Source: Nocardioides sp. Root190
GTDB taxonomy: Bacteria > Actinomycetota > Actinomycetes > Propionibacteriales > Nocardioidaceae
Reading direction: 5' to 3'
DNA length: 64,000 nt
Assembly: GCF_001428565.1 (NCBI RefSeq)
Contig: NZ_LMIA01000007.1
Location: 372,001 to 436,000, forward strand
In this document: positions 7,970 through 16,573 of the stretch, one piece after another
How the letters are laid out: the number at the start of each line of letters is the position of its first letter
Numbering within the stretch: the stretch's first letter is position 1
Position numbers and translations under genes: made by a program
The notes under the pieces: generated by a model
Database searches by the model: none
Told to the model about the DNA's origin: nothing
Seen by the model: the letters and a program-made list of their open reading frames with translations, nothing else

Positions 7970-10900
7970 GTGACCACCCTGTCGGCGCGGGGCGCCATGA
8001 TGGTGCCCGTGCCCGCACACAGCAGCCTGACCATGGTCGGGCGCGACACCGAGCTCGCCGAGGCGACCTCCGTGCTCGCCGACGCCATCAGCGCGGCGGG
8101 GTCCGGCACGGCCCACCGCTCGGTCCTGCTCTCGGGCGACGCCGGCGTGGGCAAGACCCGCCTGCTGCGTGCGTTGCGCGACCACGCCCTCGCCGAGGGC
8201 TGGCAGGTGCTCGCCGGCCACTGTCTCGACTTCGGGGACAGCGCACTGCCCTATCTCCCCTTCAGCGAGGTGCTCGGCCGGCTGGGCAACGAGCACCCGG
8301 AGCTCGTCGAGGCCGTCGCGGCGGTCCACCCGGCCCTGACCCGGCTGCAGCCCGGACGGCGTACCCGCCTCGTCGGCGACGACGGCTCCGGCGAACCCGG
8401 CCACGCGACCGATCGGGGCGACACCTTCGTCGCGGTCCACGCGCTGCTCGAGACGGCCGCGACCGAGGCGCCGGTCCTGCTGATCGTCGAGGACCTGCAC
8501 TGGGCCGACCAGTCGACCCGCGAGATGCTCGGGTTCCTGTTCACCCGGGCCTTCGCGCGGCCGGTGGCCATCGTGGGGTCCTACCGCTCCGACGACCTCC
8601 ACCGGCGCCACCCGTTGCGGCGCCAGGTCGCCGAGTGGTCCCGGCTGCCCCAGGTCGGTCGGCTCGCGCTCGGACCTCTCCAGGAGGCAGCGGTGCGCGC
8701 CCTGGTCGACGAGCTGTCCCCGGACGCCCTCGACGAGCGCTCCGTCAACCGGATCGTCAGCCGCGCGGAGGGCAATGCCTTCTTCGTCGAGGAGCTCGTC
8801 GCCTCCGACCCGGGGGCCGACGACGACGTGCCCGGCGACCTCGCCGACCTCCTGCTGGTGCGCCTGGACCGGCTCTCCGACCACGCTCGGCACGTGGTGC
8901 GCGTCGGCTGCGTCGCGGGCCGGCGGATCTCCCACGACCTGCTCGCCGCGACCGCGGACCTGCCCGTCGACGAGTTCGAGGCCGGGGTGCGCCAGGCCAT
9001 CGAGATGAACGTGCTCGAGGCCAGCGGACACCGCTATGCCTTCCGTCATGCGTTGCTCGGCGAGGCGGTGTACGACGACCTCCTGCCCGGCGAGCGGGTG
9101 CGGCTCCACGCGCGGTTCGTCGCGGCCCTGCTCGACGGTTCGGCGCTCGGCACGGCCGCCGAGCTCGCCTACCACGCCCGGCGCGGCAACGACCTCGATC
9201 GTGCCCTGTCGGCCAGCGTCGAGGCGGGCGACGAGGCGATGGCCGTCGGTGGACCCGACGAAGCCGCGCACCACTACGAGCAGGCCCTGGAGCTGCTCGA
9301 GGACCCCGAGCGGGCGCAACGTCTCGGTCTCGACCACGCCAAGCTGGTCGTGAAGGCGGCGACTGCGTTGACCACTGGCGGCGACACCCTGCGCGCCGCC
9401 CACCTGCTCGCCCACCAGGTCGACAGGCTGCCGGCGGATGCCCCGGCAACGGCACGGGCCCGCCTGCTGAGCGAGCACGCCTACCTCCTCTGCATCATCG
9501 AGACCGACCTCGACCCCGGTGCGGTGTCGGCGGAGGCAGTGGCGCTGGCGCCCGAGGGGGAGAGCCCGCTGCGGGCGAAGGTCCTCGCCACCCATGCCCG
9601 GGTCCTGGCCAACCTGAGTCGTGAGGACGAGGCCGAGGGGTTCGCCACCGAGGCCCTCGGACTGGCGGAGCGGCTGGCGATGCCGGTGCTCGTCTCCGAG
9701 GTCGTCACCACGTTGAGCAGCCTGCGGGTCAAGCGGGTCGACGGCTCCGAGCAGGAAGCCCTGCGCGCAGCCCTGGAGACAGCCGTCGAGCGGGCCGCGG
9801 AAGCGGGCGCCTTCCAGGCCGAGGTCCGGGGCCGGTTCCTGCTGGGCCGCTCGCACCAGGACTCGGGGGAGTGGGAGGCCGCGACCCGCTGGTTCCGCTC
9901 CAGCGTCGACTGCGGGCAGCGCGCGGGGCTCCCGTGGGCGCCGTACATCATCGAGTCCCGCTGGCAGCTCACCCTGGTGCAGCACCTCCTCGGCGAGTGG
10001 GACGACGTGCTCCGGCTGACCGACGTCGTCGACGACGTGTCCGGCCCGGTCATCCCGCGCGGCATCGTCGAGCCGGTCCGCCTCGCGGTGCTCGGAGCGC
10101 GCGGCGAGGACGTGATCGACCGGGTACGCCGTCTGCGGACCCTCTGGGCCGACGAGGGCGGTGTGGCCGTCCACAGCGCCGGTGTCGAGATCGAGCTCCT
10201 GGGCGCGCGGGGTGAGGCGACCGCGGCGATCGCGGTCTACGACGACGTCGTCGAGGTGGTCTCCCGGATCTGGCAGGAGCGCTTCGCGGCGCGGATCCGC
10301 CTCGCCGCCCAGACCCTCGGCGCGATCGCCCGGGCGCTGCCGGCCGCGAGCGCTGCTGAGCGCAGGTCGTTGGCCGAGCGCGCCGAGCGACTGCGGGCCG
10401 ACGGGGACACCGTGGTCGCGTGGTTCCGCGAGAACGGCGGACCGTGGGGTCCGGAGGGTCGGTTCTGGGACGTCCGGCTCACCGCTGAGCACCTGCGGGT
10501 GCGCTGGCTCGCCGGCACCGGCGCGAACGACCGGGAGGAGCTGCTCGCGGCCTGGGCGACGACGGTCGATGCCGCCACGAAGTTCGGGCACGTCCCCGAG
10601 GAGGCGCGGGTGCGCGCTGCGCACTCCCAGATCCTGCGGCTCACCGGCGATCCGGCCCGGGCCCGGGAGGAGGCCGATGCGGCACGCGCGATCGCTGACC
10701 GCCTCGCTGCGCCGGCCCTGGTCCTCCTCGACGCCCTCGACCCCCGCGTCCCGGAGGTCCGCCCGGCGTCGTCGCGGCACGGGGCGCCCGCTGAGGCAGG
10801 CGCTGCGGCGTTGACCGCTCGCGAGGTCGAGATCCTGACCCTCGTCGCCGAGGGGCGCTCCAACGGCGAGATCGGCAAGCAGCTGTTCATCAGCACCAAG

Positions 10901-11005
10901 ACGGTCAGCGTCCACGTCTCGAACATCCTCGGGAAGCTCGGTGCCGCGAGTCGGACCGAGGCGGCGGCGATCGCGCACCGCGACGACCTCCTGCCCCAGG
11001 GGTGA
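7970..11005 (+). CDS. Large ATP-binding LuxR-family (LAL) transcriptional regulator
   Basis: A 1011-aa LAL-type regulator. The N-terminal AAA_16/STAND ATPase has Walker A GDAGVGKT (residues 56-63) and Walker B VLLIVEDLHWAD (169-180). A long helical, TPR-like middle region (about 400-930) probably binds the inducer. The C-terminal LuxR HTH reads LTAREVEILTLVAEGRSNGEIG and STKTVSVHVSNIL. The family activates catabolic or biosynthetic genes after binding a ligand and ATP, as MalT does. The start is GTG 7970; ATG 7997 or 8000 are possible alternatives because residues before VGRDTELA are poorly conserved in the family. The P450 gene follows on the same strand after 84 nt and is a plausible target. 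Confidence 0.93.
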   Translation: MTTLSARGAMMVPVPAHSSLTMVGRDTELAEATSVLADAISAAGSGTAHRSVLLSGDAGVGKTRLLRALRDHALAEGWQVLAGHCLDFGDSALPYLPFSEVLGRLGNEHPELVEAVAAVHPALTRLQPGRRTRLVGDDGSGEPGHATDRGDTFVAVHALLETAATEAPVLLIVEDLHWADQSTREMLGFLFTRAFARPVAIVGSYRSDDLHRRHPLRRQVAEWSRLPQVGRLALGPLQEAAVRALVDELSPDALDERSVNRIVSRAEGNAFFVEELVASDPGADDDVPGDLADLLLVRLDRLSDHARHVVRVGCVAGRRISHDLLAATADLPVDEFEAGVRQAIEMNVLEASGHRYAFRHALLGEAVYDDLLPGERVRLHARFVAALLDGSALGTAAELAYHARRGNDLDRALSASVEAGDEAMAVGGPDEAAHHYEQALELLEDPERAQRLGLDHAKLVVKAATALTTGGDTLRAAHLLAHQVDRLPADAPATARARLLSEHAYLLCIIETDLDPGAVSAEAVALAPEGESPLRAKVLATHARVLANLSREDEAEGFATEALGLAERLAMPVLVSEVVTTLSSLRVKRVDGSEQEALRAALETAVERAAEAGAFQAEVRGRFLLGRSHQDSGEWEAATRWFRSSVDCGQRAGLPWAPYIIESRWQLTLVQHLLGEWDDVLRLTDVVDDVSGPVIPRGIVEPVRLAVLGARGEDVIDRVRRLRTLWADEGGVAVHSAGVEIELLGARGEATAAIAVYDDVVEVVSRIWQERFAARIRLAAQTLGAIARALPAASAAERRSLAERAERLRADGDTVVAWFRENGGPWGPEGRFWDVRLTAEHLRVRWLAGTGANDREELLAAWATTVDAATKFGHVPEEARVRAAHSQILRLTGDPARAREEADAARAIADRLAAPALVLLDALDPRVPEVRPASSRHGAPAEAGAAALTAREVEILTLVAEGRSNGEIGKQLFISTKTVSVHVSNILGKLGAASRTEAAAIAHRDDLLPQG

Positions 11006-11076
11006 GGTCGGTGAGGGCCGGGACCGGGCCCGCCGATCTCCTACCCTGGGAGGCTGTCGCGGGCTCGGGCGAGGCG

Positions 11077-11082
11077 TAGCGT
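11077..11082 (+). promoter_or_regulatory. -10 box TAGCGT of a leaderless P450 promoter
   Basis: TAGCGT lies 7 nt before the GTG start of the P450 at 11090, with no ribosome site between. This is the layout expected when transcription starts at the start codon. Compare 14173, 42809, 44427, 54167 and 61440. Confidence 0.5.
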
Positions 11083-11089
11083 CGGGGTC

Positions 11090-12508
11090 GTGACCATCGA
11101 AGCGGACCGGGTGGCTGACACCCGCGACCTCACCCTGCGCAGGTTCCGGAACTCCAGCGTGCTCGGCGGTCGTGGCCTGCCGCCCATCCCGATGGACTCG
11201 TTGCCGCCGGGGCCGAAGTGGCCCGCGCTGCTGCAGACCGTGGCGTTGATGAGGTTCCGCCACCAGTTCCACCCGTGGCTGCAGCGTCGCTACGGCGACG
11301 CCTTCACGGTCAACCTGATCCCGGGCAACCGTCCGCTGGTCCTCTTCGCCCGCCCCGAGGTGACCAAGGAGATCTTCGCGGGCGACCCCGCTGTCTTCCA
11401 CGCGGGCAAGGGCAACGCGATCCTGGGGCCGATCATGGGCGAGCACTCGCTGCTGCTGCAGGACGGTGGTGAGCACCACCGCGCCCGCAAGCTGTTGATG
11501 CCGGCCTTCCTCGGCCATGCCCTGCGTGGCTACCGGGTGCTGGTCGGCGACGTCGCCGGCGCCGAGGTCGAGGGCTGGCGCGCGGGGGAGACCTTCCGCT
11601 CGCTCGAGCGGATGAACGCGCTCACCCTGGAGGTGATCCTCCGGGTCGTCTTCGGCGTGACCGACGAGGAGCGCCTGGCCCGGCTGCGTCCGGCCGTCAA
11701 CCACACGGTCGACATCAACCCCGCGATCCTGCTGGGCTGGGCGTACCCGCGCCTGCAGAAGATGGGTCCCTGGCGTCGTACCGTCGAGAACCAGGTGGAC
11801 CTGGACCGCCTGATGTACGCCGAGATCCGCGAGCGCCGGGCGGCGACCGACCTGGAAAGCCGCACCGACGTCCTGTCCCGGCTGCTCGCTGCGACCGACC
11901 CGGAGGACCCGGACAGCGGCCTGGACGACACCGAGCTGCGCGACCAGCTGGTCACCCTGTTGCTGGCCGGTCACGAGACGACCGCCTCGGCACTGTCCTG
12001 GGCCCTGATCGAGATCGGTCGCAGCCCTGACCTGCTCGCCCGCACGCAGCGGGCGGTGGACGAGGGCGACGACGCGTGGCTGGAGGCGGTGTTCAAGGAG
12101 TCGATGCGTCTGCACCCGATCATCCCGATGGTGGTGCGCACGCTGATGGAGCCGACCACGGTCGGCGGCTGGGACCTTCCCGTCGGTGCCACCGTGGGGC
12201 CCTCGATCATCCTGAGCCACCAGCAGGAGGACAACTTCCCCGACCCGGACGTCTTCCGGCCGGAGCGCTTCCTCGCCTCCTCGGGCGACGTGCCGGCGCT
12301 GAACGTGTGGATCCCCTTCGGCGGCGGGGTCCGGCGCTGCATCGGTGCCGGCTTCTCGCTGATGGAGGGCGTCGAGGTGCTGCGCCAGGTCTTCAGCAGG
12401 TACGACGTCGCGTCGGTCGGCTCGGACGTGCCGCGGGTCCGCAACATCACCAGCGTCCCGCGTCGGGGCGCCCGGGTCCGGGTCACGCGGCGCGTCGTAC
12501 GGGCCTGA
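11090..12508 (+). CDS. Cytochrome P450
   Basis: A 472-aa haem monooxygenase. The I-helix oxygen-binding motif LLAGHETTAS lies near residue 293, the ExxR salt bridge is in KESMRLHP, the PERF-type motif is FRPERFL, and the haem loop FGGGVRRCIGAGF supplies the Cys ligand near residue 417. The layout (LPPGPKWP start, PxxR clusters) is that of class I bacterial P450s similar to CYP110/CYP102-like microsomal types; no fused reductase is present, so it needs separate ferredoxin partners, which are not in the window. The substrate is unknown. Its stop overlaps the convergent DUF1795-like gene by 26 bp. Confidence 0.95.
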   Translation: MTIEADRVADTRDLTLRRFRNSSVLGGRGLPPIPMDSLPPGPKWPALLQTVALMRFRHQFHPWLQRRYGDAFTVNLIPGNRPLVLFARPEVTKEIFAGDPAVFHAGKGNAILGPIMGEHSLLLQDGGEHHRARKLLMPAFLGHALRGYRVLVGDVAGAEVEGWRAGETFRSLERMNALTLEVILRVVFGVTDEERLARLRPAVNHTVDINPAILLGWAYPRLQKMGPWRRTVENQVDLDRLMYAEIRERRAATDLESRTDVLSRLLAATDPEDPDSGLDDTELRDQLVTLLLAGHETTASALSWALIEIGRSPDLLARTQRAVDEGDDAWLEAVFKESMRLHPIIPMVVRTLMEPTTVGGWDLPVGATVGPSIILSHQQEDNFPDPDVFRPERFLASSGDVPALNVWIPFGGGVRRCIGAGFSLMEGVEVLRQVFSRYDVASVGSDVPRVRNITSVPRRGARVRVTRRVVRA

Positions 12509-12944
12509 ACTCGACACTCGCCGCGACCTCCTCGAACACGTCGCAGTAGTCGGCGTAGTCGTCGCGCGCCATCGACGCGGTGAGGGTCACCGCCGCTCCG
12601 TCCACGACCCAGCGCCACTGCTCGCACATCACGTCGCTCACGCCGACCCGGTGGGAGAACCGGAGGTAGGTGACCGGGCGTCCTTCGAGGTCGAAGGCGT
12701 CGGAGTCCTCCACCTCCAGGTCGGTGAGCTGCGAGCGGAGGGTCTCGACCGGGTCGTCGGCACGGGGTGCCGTCTGGAGCACGAGGCCGGGTGGGAAACC
12801 GCTCGCGGGGACGGTCCGGGCGCGGGCGGTGACCGCGATGCCGCGCTCGGGAGCCCGCCGGGTGACCCACTGGCGTGGGACGACGACGGTGAGGTCGTGG
12901 GTGGGGAGCAGCGGCTGGTCGACGGGGTTCTCGGCTGAGGTCAT
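12483..12944 (-). CDS. DUF1795/LpqN-like hypothetical protein
   Basis: A 153-aa protein starting at ATG 12944 (MTSAENPVDQPL). The pattern HDLTVVVPRQWVTR early, a middle LRSQLTDLEVEDSDAFDLEGRPVTYLRFSHRVG, and late WVVDGAAVTLTASM...FEEVAASVEF is that of the DUF1795/PsbP-like alpha-beta fold also seen in mycobacterial LpqN. No signal peptide or lipobox is visible, so it is probably cytoplasmic. Reading back to ATG 13037 would add about 31 low-complexity residues and run through the MarR promoter region, so I prefer the shorter form. It is divergent from marR, and its 3' end overlaps the P450 gene by 26 bp. Function unknown. Confidence 0.7.
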   Translation of the reverse strand: MTSAENPVDQPLLPTHDLTVVVPRQWVTRRAPERGIAVTARARTVPASGFPPGLVLQTAPRADDPVETLRSQLTDLEVEDSDAFDLEGRPVTYLRFSHRVGVSDVMCEQWRWVVDGAAVTLTASMARDDYADYCDVFEEVAASVEFRPVRRAA

Positions 12945-13063
12945 GTCCGCAGCGTGTGCGGTCGCCGACGTCTGAAACAACGGGCTCATCGGCCTGTGGA
13001 CGGCCGCCTCGATCGCCTGCACGTTCGTGCGGAGCACGATCGATATCGAGAAGTGACAACATT

Positions 13064-13081
13064 GTGAAGTATGTTCACGAC
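13064..13081 (+). promoter_or_regulatory. MarR autoregulatory operator over a leaderless -10 box
   Basis: The perfect palindrome GTGAA-N5-TTCAC (13064-13078) overlaps TATGTT (13070-13075), a good -10 box lying 6 nt before ATG 13082. A second short palindrome, ACAACATTGT (13056-13065), abuts it. The MarR protein probably represses its own operon here, with the mRNA starting at or near the ATG. Confidence 0.65.
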
Positions 13082-13534
13082 ATGACGGATGCGCAGACCG
13101 GTGAGCCCACGGCCCTCGACCGTGTCCTCGAGCTGGTGAGCCTGCTGAACCGCGACATGCAGGTGTCCTTCGAGCGCGACGGCCTGACCGAGGCGCGTGC
13201 TCACCTGCTGTGGGTCCTGCGTGGTGGGCCGGTGACGCAGCGGGTGCTCGCGGACGCGCTCGCGGTGACGCCTCGCAACGTGACCGGCCTGGTCGACGGC
13301 CTGGTCGCGAGCGGGCACGTGGCCCGGGCCCCGCACCCGACGGATCGCCGCGCGGTCCTGGTCACCCTCACTGATGCGGGCGCGGCCCTGCTCGCCACCA
13401 TGGTGGCCGGTCACGCCGAGATGCACGACGTCCTGTTCGGCGGACTCTCCGAGCGACAGCTGCGCGACTTCCGCCGCACGCTCGACGGTGTCGTCGACCG
13501 CCTGCGCCGCCGCCTCGAGGAGGAGTGGGGGTGA
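13082..13534 (+). CDS. MarR-family transcriptional regulator
   Basis: A 150-aa winged-helix regulator. The HTH is in TQRVLADALAVTPRNVTGLVDGLVASGHV, followed by the wing APHPTDRRAVLVTLTDAG, the family hallmark with its DRR motif. I start it at ATG 13082, which lies directly after the operator palindrome; an upstream in-frame extension is unsupported. The stop overlaps the next gene by GTGA, so it is co-translated with a membrane PH-like protein. MarR proteins usually sense phenolic or oxidant ligands and repress export or detoxification genes, so the coupled membrane protein is the likely target. Confidence 0.92.
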   Translation: MTDAQTGEPTALDRVLELVSLLNRDMQVSFERDGLTEARAHLLWVLRGGPVTQRVLADALAVTPRNVTGLVDGLVASGHVARAPHPTDRRAVLVTLTDAGAALLATMVAGHAEMHDVLFGGLSERQLRDFRRTLDGVVDRLRRRLEEEWG

Positions 13535-14175
13535 GCGTGGTACGTCGCTCGGCCCGCCTCGGGTGGCGCTTCGTCGTGCTCGAGGTGCAGCTCTACATCG
13601 CCCTCGGGCGCTGGGTCGGACGCCGACCGGCGGTGCCGGAGGGTGCTGACGCCTGGGGCTACAGCCGGCTCGTCACCCCCGTCCTCTGGCTGTGGATCTT
13701 CGGGTCGGTGTGCGAGCTCCCGCTCGCCCACGTGCTGGTGCCGTGGCACGGGGTACGCATCGCCCTGCTCGTGATCGGCATCTGGGGACTGGTCTGGATG
13801 CTCGGCCTGCTGGCCAGCATCAAGGTCTACCCCCACCTCGTCGGCGACCAGGAGCTGGTGCTGCGGTTCGGGAAGTTCGCCCGGCTCGACGTCCCACGCG
13901 ACCAGATCGCCTCGGCCCGCACCGACAACCGTGATGTCGACGGGGGACTGCGCTCGCTCCAGCCCCGGACGACCGCGGACGGCATCGACGTGCAGATGCC
14001 GGTCAACGACCGGGTCAACGTGCTCGTCCGGCTCACGCACCCGCTCACGGTCAGCACGAGCAAGGGCCCGGTCGAGGCAACGTCGCTGTCGATCTGGGCG
14101 GACGAGCCGCGCGAGATGGTGGCGGCACTGAACCGCTGGATCGAGGTCGGCAGGACTGTCGGTGGTGCCGTCTAG
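13531..14175 (+). CDS. Two-helix membrane protein with PH-like cytoplasmic domain
   Basis: A 214-aa protein translated from GTG 13531, overlapping the marR stop by GTGA. Two hydrophobic helices lie at about residues 48-65 and 75-95 (LWLWIFGSVCELPLAHVLV; IALLVIGIWGLVWMLGLLA). The C-terminal 110 residues are predicted beta-rich, with DQELVLRFGKFARLDVPRDQIASAR resembling bacterial PH-like (DUF304/bPH) domains. I do not recognise a named family. Coupling to the regulator suggests it is controlled by or feeds back on MarR. It could sense or organise membrane lipids, but that is inference. Confidence 0.75.
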   Translation: MSVVRRSARLGWRFVVLEVQLYIALGRWVGRRPAVPEGADAWGYSRLVTPVLWLWIFGSVCELPLAHVLVPWHGVRIALLVIGIWGLVWMLGLLASIKVYPHLVGDQELVLRFGKFARLDVPRDQIASARTDNRDVDGGLRSLQPRTTADGIDVQMPVNDRVNVLVRLTHPLTVSTSKGPVEATSLSIWADEPREMVAALNRWIEVGRTVGGAV

Positions 14176-14178
14176 CGT
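14173..14178 (+). promoter_or_regulatory. -10 box TAGCGT of a leaderless VOC-gene promoter
   Basis: TAGCGT ends 6 nt before ATG 14185 and its TAG is also the stop codon of the preceding membrane-protein gene. No ribosome site is present, consistent with a leaderless transcript. Confidence 0.45.
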
Positions 14179-14184
14179 CGGGTC

Positions 14185-14556
14185 ATGGCCATCGCACGCA
14201 ATCCCCAGTTCGTCTTCGACTGCCCCGACACGACCCGGATGGCGGAGTTCTACGCCGCACTCCTCGGCTGGACGGCGAAGTCCGATCCCGACGGCACCTG
14301 GGCCACCGTCTTCTCGGGAGACCACTACCTCCACTTCCAGCGCATCGACGACTACCGCGCACCCGAGTGGCCCGGGCAGGACGTCCCGCAGCAGCTGCAC
14401 CTCGACGTCGACGTGGACGACCTGGACGAGGGAGAGGCCGCTGTCATCGCCCTCGGTGCCACCCGTCACGAGCACCAGCCGGGCACGTCCTTCCGGGTGT
14501 TCCTCGACCCCGCGGGCCACCCGTTCTGCCTCTGTCTTGCCGACGCCCCCGCGTAG
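14185..14556 (+). CDS. VOC-superfamily (glyoxalase-like) protein
   Basis: A 123-aa single-module vicinal-oxygen-chelate protein of the Glyoxalase_6 type. It begins with NPQFVFDCPDTTRMAEFYAALLGW, the usual first beta-alpha-beta unit, continues with QQLHLDVDVDDLDEGEAAVIALGA, and ends FRVFLDPAGHPFCLCLA. The His and Glu/Asp residues of these strands are candidate metal ligands, but the N-terminal His is absent, as in many non-enzymatic members. Such proteins act in resistance, isomerisation or dioxygenation. The specific substrate cannot be inferred. Confidence 0.88.
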   Translation: MAIARNPQFVFDCPDTTRMAEFYAALLGWTAKSDPDGTWATVFSGDHYLHFQRIDDYRAPEWPGQDVPQQLHLDVDVDDLDEGEAAVIALGATRHEHQPGTSFRVFLDPAGHPFCLCLADAPA

Positions 14557-14574
14557 GGCCTCGCGAGGTTCCCG

Positions 14575-15732
14575 TCAGCGCGCGAACGCTTCGTGGACCT
14601 GCGCCTCGGTGATGCCGTAGTCGGACAGGTCGTAGGAGTGCGACGGTCGACGCGGTCCCTTGCGTGACTCGTCGTCGAGGTGGTGCACGGCGTCCTGCGC
14701 CTGCTGGCTCCAGTCGATGCCGAAGGCGTCGTAGATCGAGCCGACGGTGCCGACCGGGTTCGTGACGAAGTCGCGATAGTCGACGTCGAAGAACTGGCTG
14801 GCGTCGTACTTCTCCCGCGCCTGCCAGAACGCGTGCCACTGCCGGGTCAGGTGTCCGAGCTGGTCGCGGCCCAGGGTCTCGCCGACGAAGGTCGTGGAGT
14901 GGCCGGCGGTGGCCTCGGCGGACAGGGAACAGGCGGACGCGACCGAGGTGACCGGCTCGCGCTGGGTCATCACCACGAGCGCGTCGGGATAGACCTCCAT
15001 GAGCGCGTCGAGCGCGATCAGGTGCGACGGGTTCTTGAGGACCCAGCGGCGGTCGGTGTCGTTGAGCCCGATCAGCTGCAGGTTCTGCCGGTGCCGTTCG
15101 TAGGCGTCGGTCCAGCCCTGGGTGGCCAGCCAGCTGGAGTACGCCGGCAGGTGGGCGAGCGACTCGAAGCCGATCGACTTGCCGGTCTGGCGCAGGACGC
15201 GCCAGCACTCCTCGGGCTCGGTCGCGTCGGAGTAGTGGATGCCCATGAACTCGGGGTTCGTGACGTGGTGCTCGCGGAAGGCCGCCTGCATCGCGTTGAA
15301 GATCGGGTCGTCCTCCCACGTCGCGCGCGGCGGGCGGGGCTGCGGGAACTCGGTCAGCCACATCTCCAGGCCCTGGTTGGCCGGGTCCGCGCACAGGAGC
15401 CGGCTCAGTGCCGTGGTGCCCGTGCGGGGGAGGCCGAGCACGAAGATCGGCCGCTCGATGACGACGTCGGCGTGCTGCGGGAACTCGGTGAAGCGCGCCT
15501 GGGTCAGCAGCCGCGCGACGAGGGCGCTCTTGACCTGGGAGCGCATGAAGTAGTTGCCGACACCGGTCAGGCCGGCCTCGGCGGACCCGAGGTCCTGCAC
15601 GAGGATCCGGAAGGCCTCCTCGTTGCCGGGCGCGTCGGCGAAGCCGAAGTCGGTCAGGCCCGTGGTGCGCGTCGCGGCGGCGCAGATGTCCTCGAAGGTG
15701 CCGACGTCGGCGCGCTCCCGCTCAGTCGACAT
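14575..15732 (-). CDS. Sulfotransferase-family protein in KstR-type operon
   Basis: A 385-aa protein with the PAPS 5'-phosphosulfate loop IFVLGLPRTGTTALSRLL at residues 96-112 and the 3'-phosphate region VVMTQREPVTSVASACSL near 255. This belongs to the Sulfotransfer_3 group common in actinobacterial lipid and steroid gene clusters, where activity is rarely known; it may transfer sulfate or act on another activated group. The gene overlaps the upstream SDR gene by 11 bp, so it shares the promoter at 16531. It is convergent with the VOC gene. Inference: modification of a sterol or lipid intermediate. Confidence 0.88.
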   Translation of the reverse strand: MSTERERADVGTFEDICAAATRTTGLTDFGFADAPGNEEAFRILVQDLGSAEAGLTGVGNYFMRSQVKSALVARLLTQARFTEFPQHADVVIERPIFVLGLPRTGTTALSRLLCADPANQGLEMWLTEFPQPRPPRATWEDDPIFNAMQAAFREHHVTNPEFMGIHYSDATEPEECWRVLRQTGKSIGFESLAHLPAYSSWLATQGWTDAYERHRQNLQLIGLNDTDRRWVLKNPSHLIALDALMEVYPDALVVMTQREPVTSVASACSLSAEATAGHSTTFVGETLGRDQLGHLTRQWHAFWQAREKYDASQFFDVDYRDFVTNPVGTVGSIYDAFGIDWSQQAQDAVHHLDDESRKGPRRPSHSYDLSDYGITEAQVHEAFAR

Positions 15733-16519
15733 GGAACTCGCCGCAGTCGACGTTGAGCATCTGACCGGTCACGACCCCCGCGAGGTCGGAGGCGAGGAAC
15801 AGGGTCGCCCGGGCGACCTCCTCGGGGGTGGCGAGGCGCTTGAGGTCGGTCGGCGCCGCCTTCTCGGCGTACACCTCCTCGTGCGTGCGACCCGACTCGC
15901 TGGCGATCCAGTCGAAGTACGCCTTGTTGACGTCCTCGTAGATGTAGGACGGCGCGACGCTGTTGACCCGGATGCCGCGCGGGCCGAGCTCGGTGGCGAG
16001 CGAGGAGGCGAGGTGCTTGAGGGTGCCCTTGGAGAGCTTGTAGCCGGAGTACTCCGGCTGGCTGCTGTAGACGACGCAGGAGTTGACCATGATGATCGAG
16101 CCGCCGGGCTTGTCAGCGGTCTCGGCGAGGGCGTCGGCGAAGAGCGCCGAGAGCCGCAGCGGGGCGAAGACGTTGGTCTCGTTGGCTGCGCGCAGGCCCT
16201 CGAGCTCGAGGGTGCTGATCGGGTCCATCGGCGGGATGCCGAAGGCGTTGTTGATCAGGCAGTCGACCTTGCCGAACTCCGCGAGCGCGGTCTCGACCAG
16301 TGCCTTGCGCTGGTCCTCGTCGGTGATGTCCATGGGGACGACGAGGGCGCGGCGCCCGTGGGAGCGCACGACCTCGGCCATCTTCTCCAGCCGCTTCGGG
16401 GTGCGGCTCACGAGCACCAGGTCGGCGCCCATCTTGGCGGCCTCCTCGCCCAGGGAGCGGCCGAGGCCGGGTCCGACACCGGAGAGCACGACGACCTTGT
16501 CGGTCAGCAGATCCACCAT
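15722..16519 (-). CDS. Short-chain dehydrogenase/reductase (SDR)
   Basis: A 265-aa classical SDR. The NAD(P)-binding loop reads SGVGPGLGRSLGEE (residues 13-26; the normal TG is replaced by SG). CLINNAFG is the NNAG motif. The catalytic set is Ser147, Tyr160 and Lys164 in MVNSCVVYSSQPEYSGYKLSK (the Tyr-x3-Lys is YKLSK). It ends with the usual GVVTGQMLNVDCGEF. It is the first gene of an operon with the sulfotransferase and is preceded by a KstR-type operator 11 nt from its ATG. A role as steroid or hydroxyacyl dehydrogenase fits, but the substrate is inferred from the operator alone. Confidence 0.93.
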   Translation of the reverse strand: MVDLLTDKVVVLSGVGPGLGRSLGEEAAKMGADLVLVSRTPKRLEKMAEVVRSHGRRALVVPMDITDEDQRKALVETALAEFGKVDCLINNAFGIPPMDPISTLELEGLRAANETNVFAPLRLSALFADALAETADKPGGSIIMVNSCVVYSSQPEYSGYKLSKGTLKHLASSLATELGPRGIRVNSVAPSYIYEDVNKAYFDWIASESGRTHEEVYAEKAAPTDLKRLATPEEVARATLFLASDLAGVVTGQMLNVDCGEFHVD

Positions 16520-16530
16520 GCCGGACAGAC

Positions 16531-16544
16531 TAGAACGTGTTTCA
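16531..16544 (-). promoter_or_regulatory. KstR-type operator, SDR/sulfotransferase promoter
   Basis: TAGAACGTGTTTCA on the plus strand matches TnnAACnnGTTnnA, the KstR consensus known from mycobacteria. On the minus (coding) strand its TA end begins TAGTCT, a -10 box 7 nt before the SDR ATG at 16519, so a bound repressor would block RNA polymerase. Confidence 0.7.
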
Positions 16545-16573
16545 GTTTTGGGGAAGGGTCTGTCTGAATCCGG

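Noticed and set aside
7847..12517. A 1556-codon minus-strand open frame
   Set aside because: It lies wholly antisense to the LAL regulator and P450. High GC leaves few stops in that frame, and the translation has no domain.
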